DNA of 64,000 nt from Zelopaecilomyces penicillatus (GCA_005765155.1 VCCP01000001.1:6324001-6388000); one strand, 5' to 3'; counted from the stretch's first letter, positions 36,531-49,700 are shown. Numbers and translations are program-made. The notes: a model not told the origin generated them from the letters alone.

Positions 36531-38063
36531 ATGAGTTGTAAGTCGCAACCAGCATGCGGCTGAGCCCCCATCTCTCCCTGCTGAACCATGCAGAATGTGT
36601 CACTTGCGCAGATGCGGTTCCTTATCAGATGATATGAACTCTCAACCCAAATTTTGCTAATGTCATGCTCTATTCCAGTCGCCGGAATGCTGAACCGGCT
36701 TCACGGCCAACCTGAGAGCTACGACAAGAAGTATGTCGTTTGCCCCGCACTCTCGTGCTCCGAAGTCGAAGCCTACCTAACCACGGTCCATCAACTGCAA
36801 TAGATCTAAGTACAGACTCGGCAAAACCCTCGGTGCCGGTACATACGGAGTCGTCCGTGAGGCCGATGGCCCCACTAGCAAAGTGGCCGTCAAAATCATC
36901 CTGAAGAAAAATGTCAAGGGCAACGAGCAGATGGTCTATGATGAGTTGGGCATGTTGCAGCGACTAAAGCATCCTCACATCGTCAAGTTCGTCGATTGGT
37001 TCGAATCTAGGGTACCGTTCCCAACCGCGTCTATACCTGCAGTAAAAGAAGGGCGTTACTTCTAACAACTGGTGATCAACAGGATAAGTTCTACATCGTC
37101 ACCCAGCTTGCGACAGGAGGTGAACTCTTTGACCGCATCTGCGAGAGAGGCAAGTTCACGGAGAAAGATGCTTCACAGACTATCAAGCAGGTTCTTGACG
37201 CCGTGAACTACCTCCACAACAACAATGTTGTACACAGAGGTATATCCGCCAGTTGTAACACCCGCAGCAGTTGGACATCGTTAACTGAGAGCCACAGATC
37301 TGAAGCCGGAAAACCTTATTTACGTGACCCCGGAAGATGACTCTGATCTTGTCTTGGCCGACTTTGGTATTGCCAAGACCCTTGATAGCAAGGACGATAC
37401 TCTGAAAACAATGGCGGGCTCGTTCGGCTATGCTGCGCCTGAGGTGATGGAGAAAGAGGGTCATGGCAAGCCCGTTGACATGTGGTCCTTGGGTGTTATC
37501 ACTTACACACTTCTCTGCGGCTATTCTCCTTTCCGAAGCGAGAACCTCCAGGAATTGATCACTGAATGCAAGAGTGGCCAAGTCGTCTTCCACGAGAGGT
37601 ATTGGAAAGATGTCAGCTCAGATGCCAAGGACTTCATCTGTCGCCTGATTGTGTCAAATCCCATCGAGAGATGGACAAGCGAAGTAGGCATCTGCATCCA
37701 AAAAACTTTTATTATTGAAGGCAGCAACTAATGATTATGGGTCAATGTTAGCAAGCAATGAGTCATACCTGGCTCAGCGGCCAAACCGCAACCGATCACA
37801 ATTTGTTGCCGGAGCTCAAGGCTTTCCGAACAAGAGGCCGTCTCCGCCGTGCCATTGAGCTTATCAAGCTCAAAAATAGGATTGAAAAGCTCAAGGAGCA
37901 TGAGGGTGGCGACCCTGGGGACTCAGAGATGGGCGATGTTAATGCTGGTGGTGATAAGTTCCACGCTTTAGGTCTTTTTGCGGTCCAAGAAGCAAGGCAG
38001 AAGCAGGAAACTCAGCAGCTTGAAGAAGAGTTGGAAAAGGGGGCTAGTCGGCACGACTCGTAA
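36531..38063 (+). CDS. calcium/calmodulin-dependent protein kinase, CaMKI type
   Basis: Six exons (36531-36537, 36679-36730, 36804-37011, 37083-37239, 37298-37683, 37752-38063) give 373 residues, normal for fungal CaMKI. The first coding exon is only 7 nt (ATG AGT T); it was accepted because it restores the MSFAGMLNRLHGQPESY start typical of this family. The kinase core shows glycine loop GAGTYG, Lys50 in VAVK, HRD at 140-142, DLKPEN, DFG at 163-165, and activation-loop Thr179 before MAGSFGYAAPE, the site a CaMKK would phosphorylate. After the C-lobe (EQAMSHTWL) a basic amphipathic stretch (RTRGRLRRAIELIKLKNR) fits the autoinhibitory/calmodulin-binding segment, followed by a Glu/Gln-rich tail. 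Role: relays calcium signals in the cytosol, affecting growth and stress responses. Confidence 0.95.
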
Positions 38064-39038
38064 AGTCGCAGAGGCAGATGGGTATATAGGACTTTTTATT
38101 CATGGTCTTTTTTGAAATGGTTTTATCGTTATCTCACAATGCACACTAGAATCCTCGGTGCTGTGCTTAATTAATTACTAACATAGCTCGGTTGAATCTG
38201 CATCTTCTTGTGAGTTTATCGATCGAGTATGACTTCCATTAACCCCCCGGTCAAGTTCCTCTGGACTTCTGCCCGGATGTATGATGTTGAGGCCAAAGAG
38301 AACCAACAAATGAAAGTGCCTCTGTTAACGCTTTAGACTCCACATAGGTTGCCTGGAGCAATTTATGGAGAAATAAGCTCCAAAGGGTGTGTTTTTGAAG
38401 CCTGCCTTTGTTGATCTGGTCGGATCTGAAATGTTTCTGTTCCTGAGGTCATGAGATCTAAGCATGTTTCAGCAGAAGGGGAATGGCCTACCATAATACC
38501 CAACAAACCTGGGGTACACATCATGCATGCCAGCCCAACATTCGAAAAAGAAATGAGAAGGACGAATATGGGATTGTCTGCATGTGTAAAGATCTGAGAC
38601 AGTATCGCTAGTTGGGTCGTTTGTTGTAGACATTCTTCGCTGGCATGACGCAGATTCTATGATACTTGAATATTACTTGCTAACGCATTCCACGTGTACC
38701 TGCATAATAGGAGGAATTTGTTCTTGATTGATAAAGTCGTTCATCTGTCTCATTCATTCATGCTCATTAAGGTGACTAGTTTTACAAAATTCGACTTGCT
38801 GACCCACACATCCTCCCAACAACAAAAGTATCAAATCACAGCCAACTACTGTCTCGCGTATATCAAGCTCGCAAATGCTCCAGCCATGCCTGGGGGGTAT
38901 ACCATTGACGCCTGCAGAGTTCAATTTGATCCACAATAGCAGGATAAGACAAATGAGATGACAAAGGAAAAATATGACGCTAATGCAGATATGAGTGTTA
39001 AGGTCTGAGACTTTACCAAGTCACAAGATCTTCATTAT
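38064..39038. other. convergent intergenic region
   Basis: 975 bp between the 3' ends of the kinase and the unknown protein gene. AT-rich in places, with no supportable frame. Confidence 0.6.
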
Positions 39039-40245
39039 TCACATCATGTCTGCAAGGGCATCTTCGCGGAGTGTCTCGTAGCGTCGGGCGTTGAATCGGG
39101 GACGTTGCCACCCATTAGCTCGTAGACGCTCAATGCGAGTACGGATTTCTAGAGCGCGCAATTCCTCCGTCATGATATGCGGGGGGCGCGGGTCCATGGC
39201 AGCGATGATGTCGTTGTCGAGCGCAGCCATGTGGGTTTGAATTTGGCGCAGCATACTGTTGAGAATGGTGCAGAAGTGATGAATGGAGCGTTCTCTGAGG
39301 AAGAGATCGATAGGATCCTCTTCATGCTGAAGCTCCATCATCGTGGGTGAGGGTAAAGGAAGAGCAGATAGATGCTTCTCCTCGGACTGGGCATATCGCG
39401 GCATGGCAACCGGCTCTGGTACAACCTCAGGGGACGAGGGCCGGCTGAACCAATCATCAAAGCCCAATGTAGGCGAGTCAGGTCGGATAATCGGTTCGTA
39501 GATTGGCACATCACGAAAGGCGACACGCTTCTTGGGTTTGCCAATAGACTCGGGAGACTTCATACAACCGTCAAGTGAGCTAAGGGAGGGAGCTGGAGAT
39601 GACATTCTCGTTGATACCGTTGAGTAAGATCCCTCTGAGTCGAACGAAGAGTGAAGGCTAGGAACAGGTGACAATGTACGAGAAAAGGGACGTCTCAGGG
39701 CTGCGTCTTCCTCAACAGCAAGGTCGGATGCAATTTGGTAATGCTCACGAGCCTGCTGCAGAAGTTTTAAACGGTAAGGCGAGGTATGCTGGAGATTGCG
39801 AGTCTGCATCTCAAGAGCACTAGCAGCGTAAAAGCGGAGGTAGATGATGTGTGCAGCTTCGACGTTGGCCTATATATGTGATTATTAGTCTTGAGCAGCT
39901 ATGAATGTATTGACTAGGAGCCATGAAGCACCAATGGTAACGTACCCAGTTCTTGACCCCATCTATAATTTCTTGACACCGTGTATAGCAGGGTTGATAT
40001 TGCCGATTTAGAAAGTCCCTCTTGATATCTGACAACGTCCTTTTCCATTCGGACGAAGAGTATGGGAGCAGACGCAGCGGTGGCAGAGCTGGTGGCTGCG
40101 ACGAACGCTTAACGAACTTGAGGGGCTTCGGCCTCATAATGGTGCAGTCGCAACGTGAAGAAAGGGGCTGGTCACCGTCGGCGAAGAGAAGGCTGTATCG
40201 GGAGGAGTCCTCTCGGTTGAGAGAAAGAGGAATCAAGCCGGCCAT
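39039..40245 (-). CDS. conserved-looking fungal protein of unknown function
   Basis: Two exons (39946-40245 and 39039-39869) with a 76 nt intron (GTACGT donor, ATATAG acceptor) give 376 residues. I do not recognise a named family. Residues about 55-155 look helical (RTLSDIKRDFLNRQYQPCYTRC, then VEAAHIIYLRFYAASALEM and LLQQAREHYQIASDLAVEE), resembling a short TPR-like helical bundle. The middle (about 160-250) is Ser/Pro-rich and probably disordered, with many SP motifs. A second helical part follows (HHFCTILNSMLRQIQTHMAALD to the Arg-rich end). No signal peptide or membrane segment. In-phase splicing and long open exons support a real gene. The Ser/Pro stretch suggests phosphorylation, which is inference. 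Confidence 0.8.
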
Positions 40246-43200
40246 GTTATATGTATATGAATAACAGGCAGAATCTTCTGCGAAGGCTGTGTTTGTTGAT
40301 TTGTGACAATGCGAGATTGACTTGTGTAATCTGACCAGGTCAAATTGGGGTTGACGCTTGGATAGCTGAGAAATCAGATCCCTTTCCTAAACAGAGCCTC
40401 AGAGATAACAGCCCAGCAGATTGTGTTGTTTCTGTTTCTTGTTCTTTTCAAGCGAGCGGATTCGATGTTCCGAAATAACCCAAAACCAAGAGTTAGATAA
40501 GGAGAGTGATCCTTAACGAGTATGATCGTCCAAGGTGAGGCAGCAAATGGTTGAGGATGGTGTAGATGGCAGTATATCGGAAACGTGAAGCAGATGGTAA
40601 TGACGGATAGACCAAAGCTAAAGTGTGACGGGGAAGATGCACTATAATAACCAGGCACAAGCAGACACGGTCTCGTCTCGCTTTGGTTTTCACTAGCCAG
40701 GCACGGGAAGAGATGAGCACGCGTGGCAGCACGGATGGGCAGCAGACCAAAAGTCTCGAAAGTGAGTTCTCTCAGCAAGGCAAGGGACCGAGTCAGTTTA
40801 TAAGAGCCGTGTCTCAGACGGAAGCTGTCCAGGGCAGCAAATAACCAGACTCGAGGGAGATACCTAACAACAGCAAGAGCAGAGCAGTGGGGATAGGTAC
40901 CGGGGCAGGGGCAGCAGCAGCAGCACCTGCCGCGCAATAGGAGGACAGGGGGGTGGGATGGGAAACAGAATTTTCGTTCGTTGCCTTCCACCCCCTGACA
41001 ATGGCATTGACGCTGCCAGTTCGTTTTTATTTTTCGCATGTTGGAGTTGGCCTGTGGCAAGGTCAAAAAGCAATGACACACGCAGTTGCTGCTGTCCCCA
41101 GCTAGCGGGCTGCAGTCTAGTAGACCGAGCCAGCAGACGCCCCAGAGGCCCTAAAGCCCACTTCGTCCCACGCAGAGTCCTGAGGATCATGAGAGTCTGA
41201 GAGCCCCGAAGCCCCCAGCCAGTGGCTCGCCCCTCGAATCATCAAGCAATTACCCCTGTTGGTGCGGCCGACGCCAATTACATAGAATTATACGGACTAC
41301 GACACTAATTAATCATCTTCTGTACGGGGCGCTGCGGCTCTGGCTGCTCCGGTATGAAGGAGAGGCATAGCCCTATCCCTCGCGCTGTCTCCCTTTGCCG
41401 TCTCCCTTAATTCTACGCAATTACGCGCAATGACGCCTAATTACAATCCAAAACGTCCGGACTAGAAGAAAAAGTTTTCTGCCTTCTCTGAGCCCCCGTC
41501 TTTGCTCGGCCGTTGCCATTATTACTAGCCAGATGATAATCCGCGGAGGAGGAGGAGTTCCGGTACGGCTATACTGGGACTGCATATTGGTGGGGAACTA
41601 CATGTATGAACATGGGGTGCACACAACTGCGTTCTTGCTTGGTACTATGGCCATGCATGTCTACTAATGGATGCACGCGTCTGAGTTTGACGAAGAGCCT
41701 GTTCACAACTTGGCTGGGTTAACACATCATATTTTTTTTTCATTCTTTTGAACTCACAGAGCTGAAGGAGGGAATGGTGTGTGGTAGGTGTACGTTGTCA
41801 TAACTTCCTTAGTACAGAGAGGGCATTATCAGATGAAGGCTAATACTATACAGGCAGAGCAATGCTTTTAGCCTCGCCTTGGCACGCGTGTAAGCTGCAC
41901 GACAGAAGAAAAATGAAGGAATAGCGAGGGCAAAAGAGAAAAAGAAAGAAAATGGAATCAACCACAAATCAAAATGCCTATCGGTCAGTAAAACGGGGCA
42001 CAACACTAAAAGGACGGCTCGACATTTGCTGAGCTCTAGCAGAGAAAGCAAAACCGCTGGAGAAAAAGCAAAAAGTCAGTCAGTGAAGAGTCGTCATATC
42101 ACGCTTGTCAGGATGCCCCTGGCTGTGGGAAGTGCGGCCCGGGTCTGACACTGCAACCGTCCTTTTCGCACTACCATTACGAAGCTCCTATTGGACCAAT
42201 GAGGCTGTTTTGGCCCAACTGCACGACCAAGAACGCAGTACCCAGCAGTCCATTGTTACCACTGTAGCCGTTTCTGCCTTGGTACCAACCTACAGGACCT
42301 AACAGACAGTTGCACCACTCTCAACAGCCGCTGGGAGACCCTTTCAGGGTTGCGAGGCAGGTTGGCGGGGTCCTCCAGTGCACCGGTCCCAGGATCCAGG
42401 CTACAGGCTGCCAGGGGAGCTTGTCTAGGCCTGTCACGCCTTTCGGCCGGGTTTCCAGACTCCCGGCGGCCGCGGGTGCCCTAACACTCCAGGTAAAGGA
42501 ATACCGTACCTAGAACGAAAGGATTGCTGGGGCAAAGCATTGGCAGACTTGTCCACTGGCCGCAAAACCTCCCAGACACAGGCCCTAGGCTTTGCAGAAA
42601 CCACCAGCAGACGCCTCGTTTCCCTCTCCCATCACTCGATAACACGCAGCCAAGCCCCTTGCCAAAGCTTGCAAAGCTTGCAACGCACGTCCCGCGGAGT
42701 GAAACGAGTCGCCGCACAGAGCTCCCGTACAGACCACTGGATCTCATCTACCCCTGGATCGCATTGCAACATCGCCGTCCGTGCTGTCTACCCCTCTTGG
42801 CTAGATATGTGGTGATCACTGCTGCGATTTACTCCGTTTGCCCACTGGCGATGCCACCTCTGAACGTGGGCGATGAGGAGCTTTGACTCTTTTGAGCTCT
42901 TTTCCCAGCTTCATCCAGTCAAGAAAATGACTGGATTTTCCCAGAACACCACCAGTTTGCCCCTCCACCCTCCCCTCTTTTCCATTGCACTAACAGACGT
43001 TGAAGGCCGACACCCTTCTTTTTTTTTCCTTTTCCATTTTCTTGTTCCTCGTTTAGCTATTTCCCTCATTATTGCATGATTTCCGAGCCGTTGATGGGCG
43101 TGGTCCGGGCGGGCGGGAGAATCAGGAACACCCGGCCCAGCAAACTGGCTTACACAGCTCGTCGTGGGAGTGTAGCCATGCGCACGCACTTAATAGCATT

Positions 43201-44366
43201 GAACATTAGATGCACAAGCACGCACAAACACACCCTCGCAGGAAAAACTCGATCACAAAGTTGCGAGTCGCCGTTCATAATTACCGAAGCTATGAGTGAG
43301 CATTGGCCTCTGCCTTGTGACGAATCCAACAAGCCACTGTTTTTCTAGTCGACATCCCACTGGATATTCGTGGCTTGAGGAGGATGAGACCCGCGTTATT
43401 ATAGCCATTCTTCTGTCACCATCTTTGTACGTGCTCGCAGGTGCATGCAGATATGTGCATCCCATCACACCACTTACATCCAGTATGGCAAGACATTCTC
43501 CATGGTAGAACCATTTTGTTCCTCTTCCAGCTTCATGGAGAGGGGGGGGCAGAACCTGATAAGGGCAAAAGTCAGAGGGCTGCGTTTGGTTACCCACTCT
43601 CCTGCTTTACTATTACGCCCGTTCCTTACTCGACTCGAGTTAACTGTTGGTCAGCGACCAACTGACCCGCATTCATGACACTAGGTCAGCATTCTCGACG
43701 ACGTCGGACACATGTGCGTGCGGAATGAGTACATACACATAACGGACTATTACGATTCACAACTAACTCATGCAAACTCCCCGCAAGAGCCATCAGACGA
43801 CACGGTGGCAGACGCACCATCCATATAACAAAGTTCATAGTTCAAAACAAACAAAAAGGATGAAATAAACAAAGAAAACAAAGAAACAGCATAGTCTCTC
43901 TTCTTTGTCTCATTCTCTAACCAGGTGATCATAGAGCACTGTAAAGTCTAAAACAGAGTTCGTGCTTAATGACAGGTTCCGCCAAGGATCGACAACGCAA
44001 AGGCTAACAAAGACGGATAGATGTTGGGACAAACCCCGCGCCAAACGTGGATATTGCTCGAAACGAGACTCTTCGTTTCTGTTTCTGTAAGACTTACAAG
44101 CCTTTTCATGCATATCTAACGCGTACTATACAGCATATGTGGTTGGGTTGTGGAGCGATGCCCACACAGACTGCGTCGTCCGTGCCATGATATGTTTCCC
44201 CCGTATAGTGAGGGCCGGGCGATCAGATGTCGCCGTTGTGCGCGTCATCTGCTTAACACACAGTTCTCTACGTAGAATCGCCGCCGCTGCTCGTTTCACC
44301 CGATTCGGATAGGTTGCATTGCAGCGCCAAAACATAGTGGTTCCAAGTTTCGTATATTTCAGGCTT
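40246..44366. other. 4.1 kb intergenic region without a supported gene
   Basis: Lies between the start of the unknown protein gene and the 3' end of histidyl-tRNA synthetase. Open frames of up to 235 codons occur (40374-41081, minus strand) but read as low-information Cys/Leu/Arg-rich sequence with no introns or motifs. GC-rich and pyrimidine-rich blocks occur around 42.1-43.1 kb. The proximal part is probably a long 5' leader and promoter for the unknown gene. Nothing else seen. Confidence 0.55.
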
Positions 44367-46297
44367 CTATGGCGCCGCGGGGTTGGTCTCCTCACCAGCG
44401 GCGTCAGTAGTCTTTGCCGAGGCGTCAACATCCTCAGCCTTCGCGACATCTTCACCCTTAATCCCGTGAACCACTTTCAGACCTTCAGCTTGTCGGGTCA
44501 AGCTTTCAAGCTCCTTTTTCCGCTGGATACGGTTTGCCAGTTCTACGGCCATGTCCTTCATGTCCACTAGCACTCCTTCCTTCTCAGGATGGCCATCTCT
44601 TAGTCCCATCTCCTTAATCTTGATCTTGCCCTGTGCGAGCTCATCCTCACCCACAAAAATGGCAAAGGGCACGCCATTTGTCTCAGCAGCCTTGAACTGT
44701 TGCTGCATCTTGGGTTTCGCCTTGTACAGAAACTCGGCCTGTAGAATTCATCTGTTAGTGTTTCACTGACTCGTAGACAAATTGTCATGCGCCAGCCCCC
44801 ATGCGGGGGAATGGCACGAAATGAGGTCACTCACTTTGATACCCGCTCCCCATAGTTTTGAGCAAATCTCCATTCGTTCCTTGAGGAGACCCTTCCCACC
44901 AAAGGCCATGACAAAGACATCGACGTCGTTTCCACGGACCTGCTCGGCGCTTTTGTCGGCCGCCAGGCGGGCCTTGGTGATGGAGAAGATGCGGTCCACA
45001 CCAAATGAGATACCGACGCAAGGAATCTGTGTCTTGCCTGAGAACATACCCACGAGGTCGTCGTAGCGGCCACCGGCAGCTACGCTTCCGACACCAACGG
45101 TAGGATCATTGGACCGATCCTCATCTTCAGCATTGCCCTTGCCACCCTTCTTCTTGGGTGGCTTCGCCGCAGCACCATCGGCGCTAGAAGTAGCAGTCGG
45201 TGCCGAGCCTTCTGTAACTACCTCATAAATGAGACCAGTGTAATAGTCCAAGCCACGTGCCAGACCAAGATCAAACGAAACCTTGTCAAGAGCATCAAAC
45301 GCCTCAAGATACTCAAACAGCTGGCTCAAATCAGCAATGCCTTGCTTCATCGACTCGTTGGCCGAGAGCTTCTCATCAGCGAGCAGCTTCTCCAACAGGT
45401 CGCGTTGCCCCTTCAAAACCACCCACTCCCCAATGCGGTCAGCAACATCTTCGGCCAGGCCTTTCTCCTCTGTCATTTCTTTTCGAACATCGGCCCATGG
45501 CACCTTGTCCAGTTTGTCGACGGCAGACGAGATGGTTCTGATCTTGTCCTCAGGCACGCCGCAAACCTGGAAAATACCATCCAGAATTTTGCGGTGGTTG
45601 AGCTTGATTGTGTAGGCGCCGTTCCAGCCAAGTCCCTCAAACACTTCGCAAATGATGCGAAGAATCTCAGCATCAGGAAGCATAGAGTCGTAGGTACCCG
45701 CAATGTCAAAGTCGCACTGGTAAAACTCTCTCATTCGGCCCTTGGTCATGGCCGGCTGATCTCTACGGTAGACCTTGGCGATGTGGTAGCGCTTAATGCT
45801 CTGAATGTCCTTGTTCATGGCAAGGAAACGAGCAAAGGGCACAGTCAAGTCGTACCGCAGCGAGCATATCTCGCCTCCTTGGTCAGCCAGATCGTAGATG
45901 AGCTTGCTATCTTCTCCATATTTGCCAGCCAAAATCTCTCTAAGCTCGAAAACAGGAGTGTCGATGGTGACTCCGCCGTGGCGCTTGAAGACTTCGGTGA
46001 TGGTGCTGAAGATCTTGTCGCGAATGACCATGTCCTTGCCATTCCCGTGGGGTAAGTTGGTCTGCAGTTCGGAGTCTTGAAGGAGGGGGTGGGGAATCAT
46101 CGCATACAGTCTTTGGTGCCCTTGGGCGTTTTCAACTCGAATTTCGACTTTGGCGCCATTTCGGTGTCAATGCTTGACGCCTGTGTGTGGAGAAGGGAGA
46201 TTATAGAAGGTCGAGTAATGGCAGGGCGAGCGAGATTGAGTTGTGACAGCGGCCAGAGTGGTCGGACGGACCTGAATCTGTACAAAACTATCTTCAT
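44367..46297 (-). CDS. hts1: histidyl-tRNA synthetase, with mitochondrial and cytosolic start sites
   Basis: Exons 46108-46297, 44835-46045 (acceptor uncertain) and 44367-44738 give about 590 residues. The class II enzyme charges tRNA-His. Motif 2 region (KVYRRDQPAMTKGRMREFYQ), HisRS signature (LARGLDYYTGL) and motif 3 (GISFGVDRIF) are present, then the anticodon-binding domain and an Ala/Glu-rich tail. The first ATG (46297) adds 46 Arg-rich, acid-poor residues that look like a mitochondrial presequence; an internal ATG (46159) begins MAPKSKFELKTPKGTKD, the usual cytosolic start. One gene serving both compartments by alternative starts is known from yeast HTS1. Odd point: exon 1 ends at GAC-T with a GTATGC donor, and the expected Trp-Asn-Gly-Lys-Asp-Met continuation begins at 46045, but the bases before it are CG, not AG. 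A Lys/Gly/Ala-rich insertion lies between the signature and motif 3. Confidence 0.88.
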
Positions 46298-46798
46298 CCG
46301 AGGGGTAGAGGGGAAAAACCGGGCTTATGGGGTTGTGGTTGGAGTCATAGGTTGCATCAGAAGCCTTTGTTTAGGTGCCGCGACGCCCCGCTGATAGGCG
46401 CCTGCAGTTGGTGGAAAGAGTAGTGGAGCGAGCGACTTTGCATCGGATGTCTTATCGATAACACCTGCGATAAGGCTGTTAACTGCAACATGAATGCAAT
46501 AACCACCATAAATCTCCTCCTTTCTGCATTGCCAACTTGCCCAACATCGCCTGTTCGTAGATTAGTTGGGTCAATTCAAGATGCCTAACACATGGCAGTA
46601 CTCATGTATTACTACAGCCCGCTATATGTATATAGTTTATATTGAAGATAAGTATGCGGAATATCTACACAGCTCAAATAGATATGTCACATGCGATAAC
46701 GACGTCGGCCCAGAATGGAGTTGCTAAATTTCAAGAAGGACCACAATATTACATAGCGGAAACCTTAAACGCCGTTCGATACTTCTTTACACAGAGTG
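46298..46798. other. HisRS promoter and ABC transporter 3' region
   Basis: 501 bp between two genes on the same strand. No gene seen. Confidence 0.6.
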
Positions 46799-49700
46799 CT
46801 ATCGGTCCAGAGCTTGGCTTTGGCACTGTTTCCCAAGTAGTTAGCAAATGTACAGCAAAAAGGAAAAAGAGTCGCAGGTATACAGACCATTTGCCAATAT
46901 ACACCTTGTTTCTGTAATAGTTCCGAGTGGCTACCCTGTTCCAGGAGCTGCCCATCACCTAGAACAAAGATGATGTCTGCATTCTGCACAGTCGCCAGTC
47001 TGTGGGCGACTACCACCATAGTGCGTCCCTTGCCAGCGCGCTCAAAGGCAGCCTGCACAAGCTTCTCGCTTTCGGAATCAAGTGAGCTGGTAGCCTCGTC
47101 CAGAAGCAGGATTTCGGGATTGCGGATAAGTGCACGCGCAATGGCGACGCGCTGCTTCTGTCCTCCTGAAAGCGATACACCCCTTGATCCAATGTCGGTG
47201 TTGTAACCCTCAGGAAGCGAGACGATGAAATCGTGAATGGAAGCATCGCGACAAGCTTGGTGTATCTGTTCATCAGTGACGGCTGTCTCGTCCACACCAA
47301 GAATAACATTGTCTCGGATCGTCCCTTTGTAAAGTGTAGGCTCCTGAGCTACAAGTGAGAGATACTTGCGATACTCAAAAATGTTCATCGAACTGATATC
47401 CTCATCATCACATAAGATGCGGCCCTTATTTAGGTCATAGAATCTAAATGACGTTACCATTAGTCTCGACTCATATTTTGAGGTTTGAAAGGGGGAAAGG
47501 ACATAACTAACCTTTCTAACAAGCTAATAAGGCTCGACTTTCCACTACCAGATGCGCCGACTAGAGCAGCAAATTGGCCTTTTTGGATGGTGAGACTTAA
47601 GCCGCGAAAAACAGGTATATCTCGAGTGGGATATTTGAAGTGCATATTTTGAAGCTCAATTTTCATCCCTCCCTTGCTTGAATCCGGTTTCTTGGTCGAC
47701 TCCGAATCATCATTTCTGAGACGCGACTCTCTGACTTCTCTGAAGCGTTTGATAGCTGAGATTACCTGCGCCAAATTCGGCCCGTAACTCAGGCTTTGTC
47801 CACCAGCCTCGCCAGCTTGCATAATGGCTTGGAAAACGACAAAGAAGCTCTCGAGACCATACTCTCCTTTTAAGATCAAACGGCCACCATAGTAAAAGAT
47901 GAGAGCTTGACATGCGATGGTGACACTATCTGACAATGCAAACAATAGACTGACCCAGCGTGCCTTCTTGTAGGCTTCCATAACATGACCCTTACACAGC
48001 TTCGCGAAGCGGTCACATATCGATGCCTCTAAAGTCAATGAGGTGACAGTCCTAAATGCGGCAATTGATTCGGAAGCAAATTTAGAAGATTCGGCAAATA
48101 CAGCGGCATTCAACTCGTCGAATTTCAGTTCATATTTCAGACGCCAGTAGGATGACGCAAGAAGGACAGGTAGTACAATAGAAGTCGAAACCAACGCTAG
48201 TTTCCAGCCGAAGATGAATGCTATAATGATAGAACCTGTGATGTTAAAGACTGCAATATAGACAGCAGCCATGTTAGCGCCTCCCATGCCTTCAAGAATT
48301 TCGGCGTCTTGGCCCATGCGTGTTGCCATGGTGCCTTGTGAATGGTCTTCGTCGTCGAAGAAGGCTATCTTCTGGTAAAGCACCGCTTCAAAGTATTGTT
48401 GCTGGTATTTGGCTCGGATAATGGATGCCAACCAAGTCGAGAAGAAAAAGGTTCCAAAATATGCCAAGCCGACCCCAATAGCCAACATCACCCATATGAG
48501 GGACCAAAATCGACCCTGCTGCAGCAGCTTCTCTCCAGTGTACTGGAAGACAACAATCAATTTAGCAAAAAGCCATGCCTGCAAGGGGCCCGCAGCTCCG
48601 GCACACGCAGCAAAAAAGATTGTGGATAACATCAAGTAGCGATGGCTTTGGTTCTCGTAGAAGAATCGCCAAAAGCTGTTCCAGGTATCTCGCCGCTTCG
48701 GAGCTGGCTTTAGAGTGGCAGCATCGGTCTCCGACTTGGCAAGACTCTTCTCGCGTGTTAATGAAGTCCTCTCCCCTTCATCTTGTTCTATTTCTGGTTT
48801 TGCCTCTGCTGCACCTCCAAGAGATAGCTCCTGAGCCTTTACCAAGCCAAAGTAAACACCTCCATCCTGGCCAACTAAGCTCTGATGTGTGCCAGATTCG
48901 ACAACCTTTCCCTTTTTCAGGACAACGATACGATCAGCTTTCTTGATTGTAGACAGTCTGTGAGCTATGACAATGGTGGTGCGGTTTTGTGCAACTTGAT
49001 CGAGAGCCGCTTGAACTATGCGCTCGCTTCGGACATCGATCGCGCTTGTAGCTTCATCCAGAATTAGGATCTTTGGTTTTCGCACAATTGCACGAGCGAT
49101 GGCAATGCGCTGACGTTGACCTCCGGACAGCTTAGCACCACTGTCTCCTACCAACTCGTCATAGCCCTGAGTCGTTTTTTTAGTAAAAAGTAGTCAACAT
49201 AATCAGCGGCATTTCGACTTACGGAAGGAAGTTTGTCGATAAACTCGTCTGCGAAGGCTTCTATGCAGGCCTGTTTCACCAAAGCTCTTTTTATTTCTTC
49301 AGTTTCATTCTCCCATTGTGTTCCAACCAGTCCGTATGACACATTGACGTATATGGTTTCGTTAAAGAGAAAAGGCTCCTGGGTCACAAGTCCAATCTGG
49401 GATCGCCACCAATTAAGTTCGATCTCATCCAGGGGGTGGCAACACGTTGTAATGGATCCTCCAAGCTGGACCGGAGGACCAGAGTCCTCTGGTGATTGGC
49501 TTGTAACGCCTTCCTCTTCGGTTTCTTCTTCATCAATGTCTCTATCGCTAGATTTGCTATTTTTCTTGCTCTTCTTCTTTTTCTTCTCGACCGTCTTGGC
49601 GATTGTATACTGATCTTTGAGTGTGTACCATCGTTGAATCAAGCCCACCAGGGTCGATTTGCCCGAGCCGGAAGCACCAACAATGGCAGTCATTTTGCCA

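Noticed and set aside
40374..41081. 235-codon open frame on the minus strand
   Set aside because: Cys/Leu/Arg-rich low-information sequence in the leader region of the unknown gene; no motifs, and it contains a CAG-repeat-derived tract.
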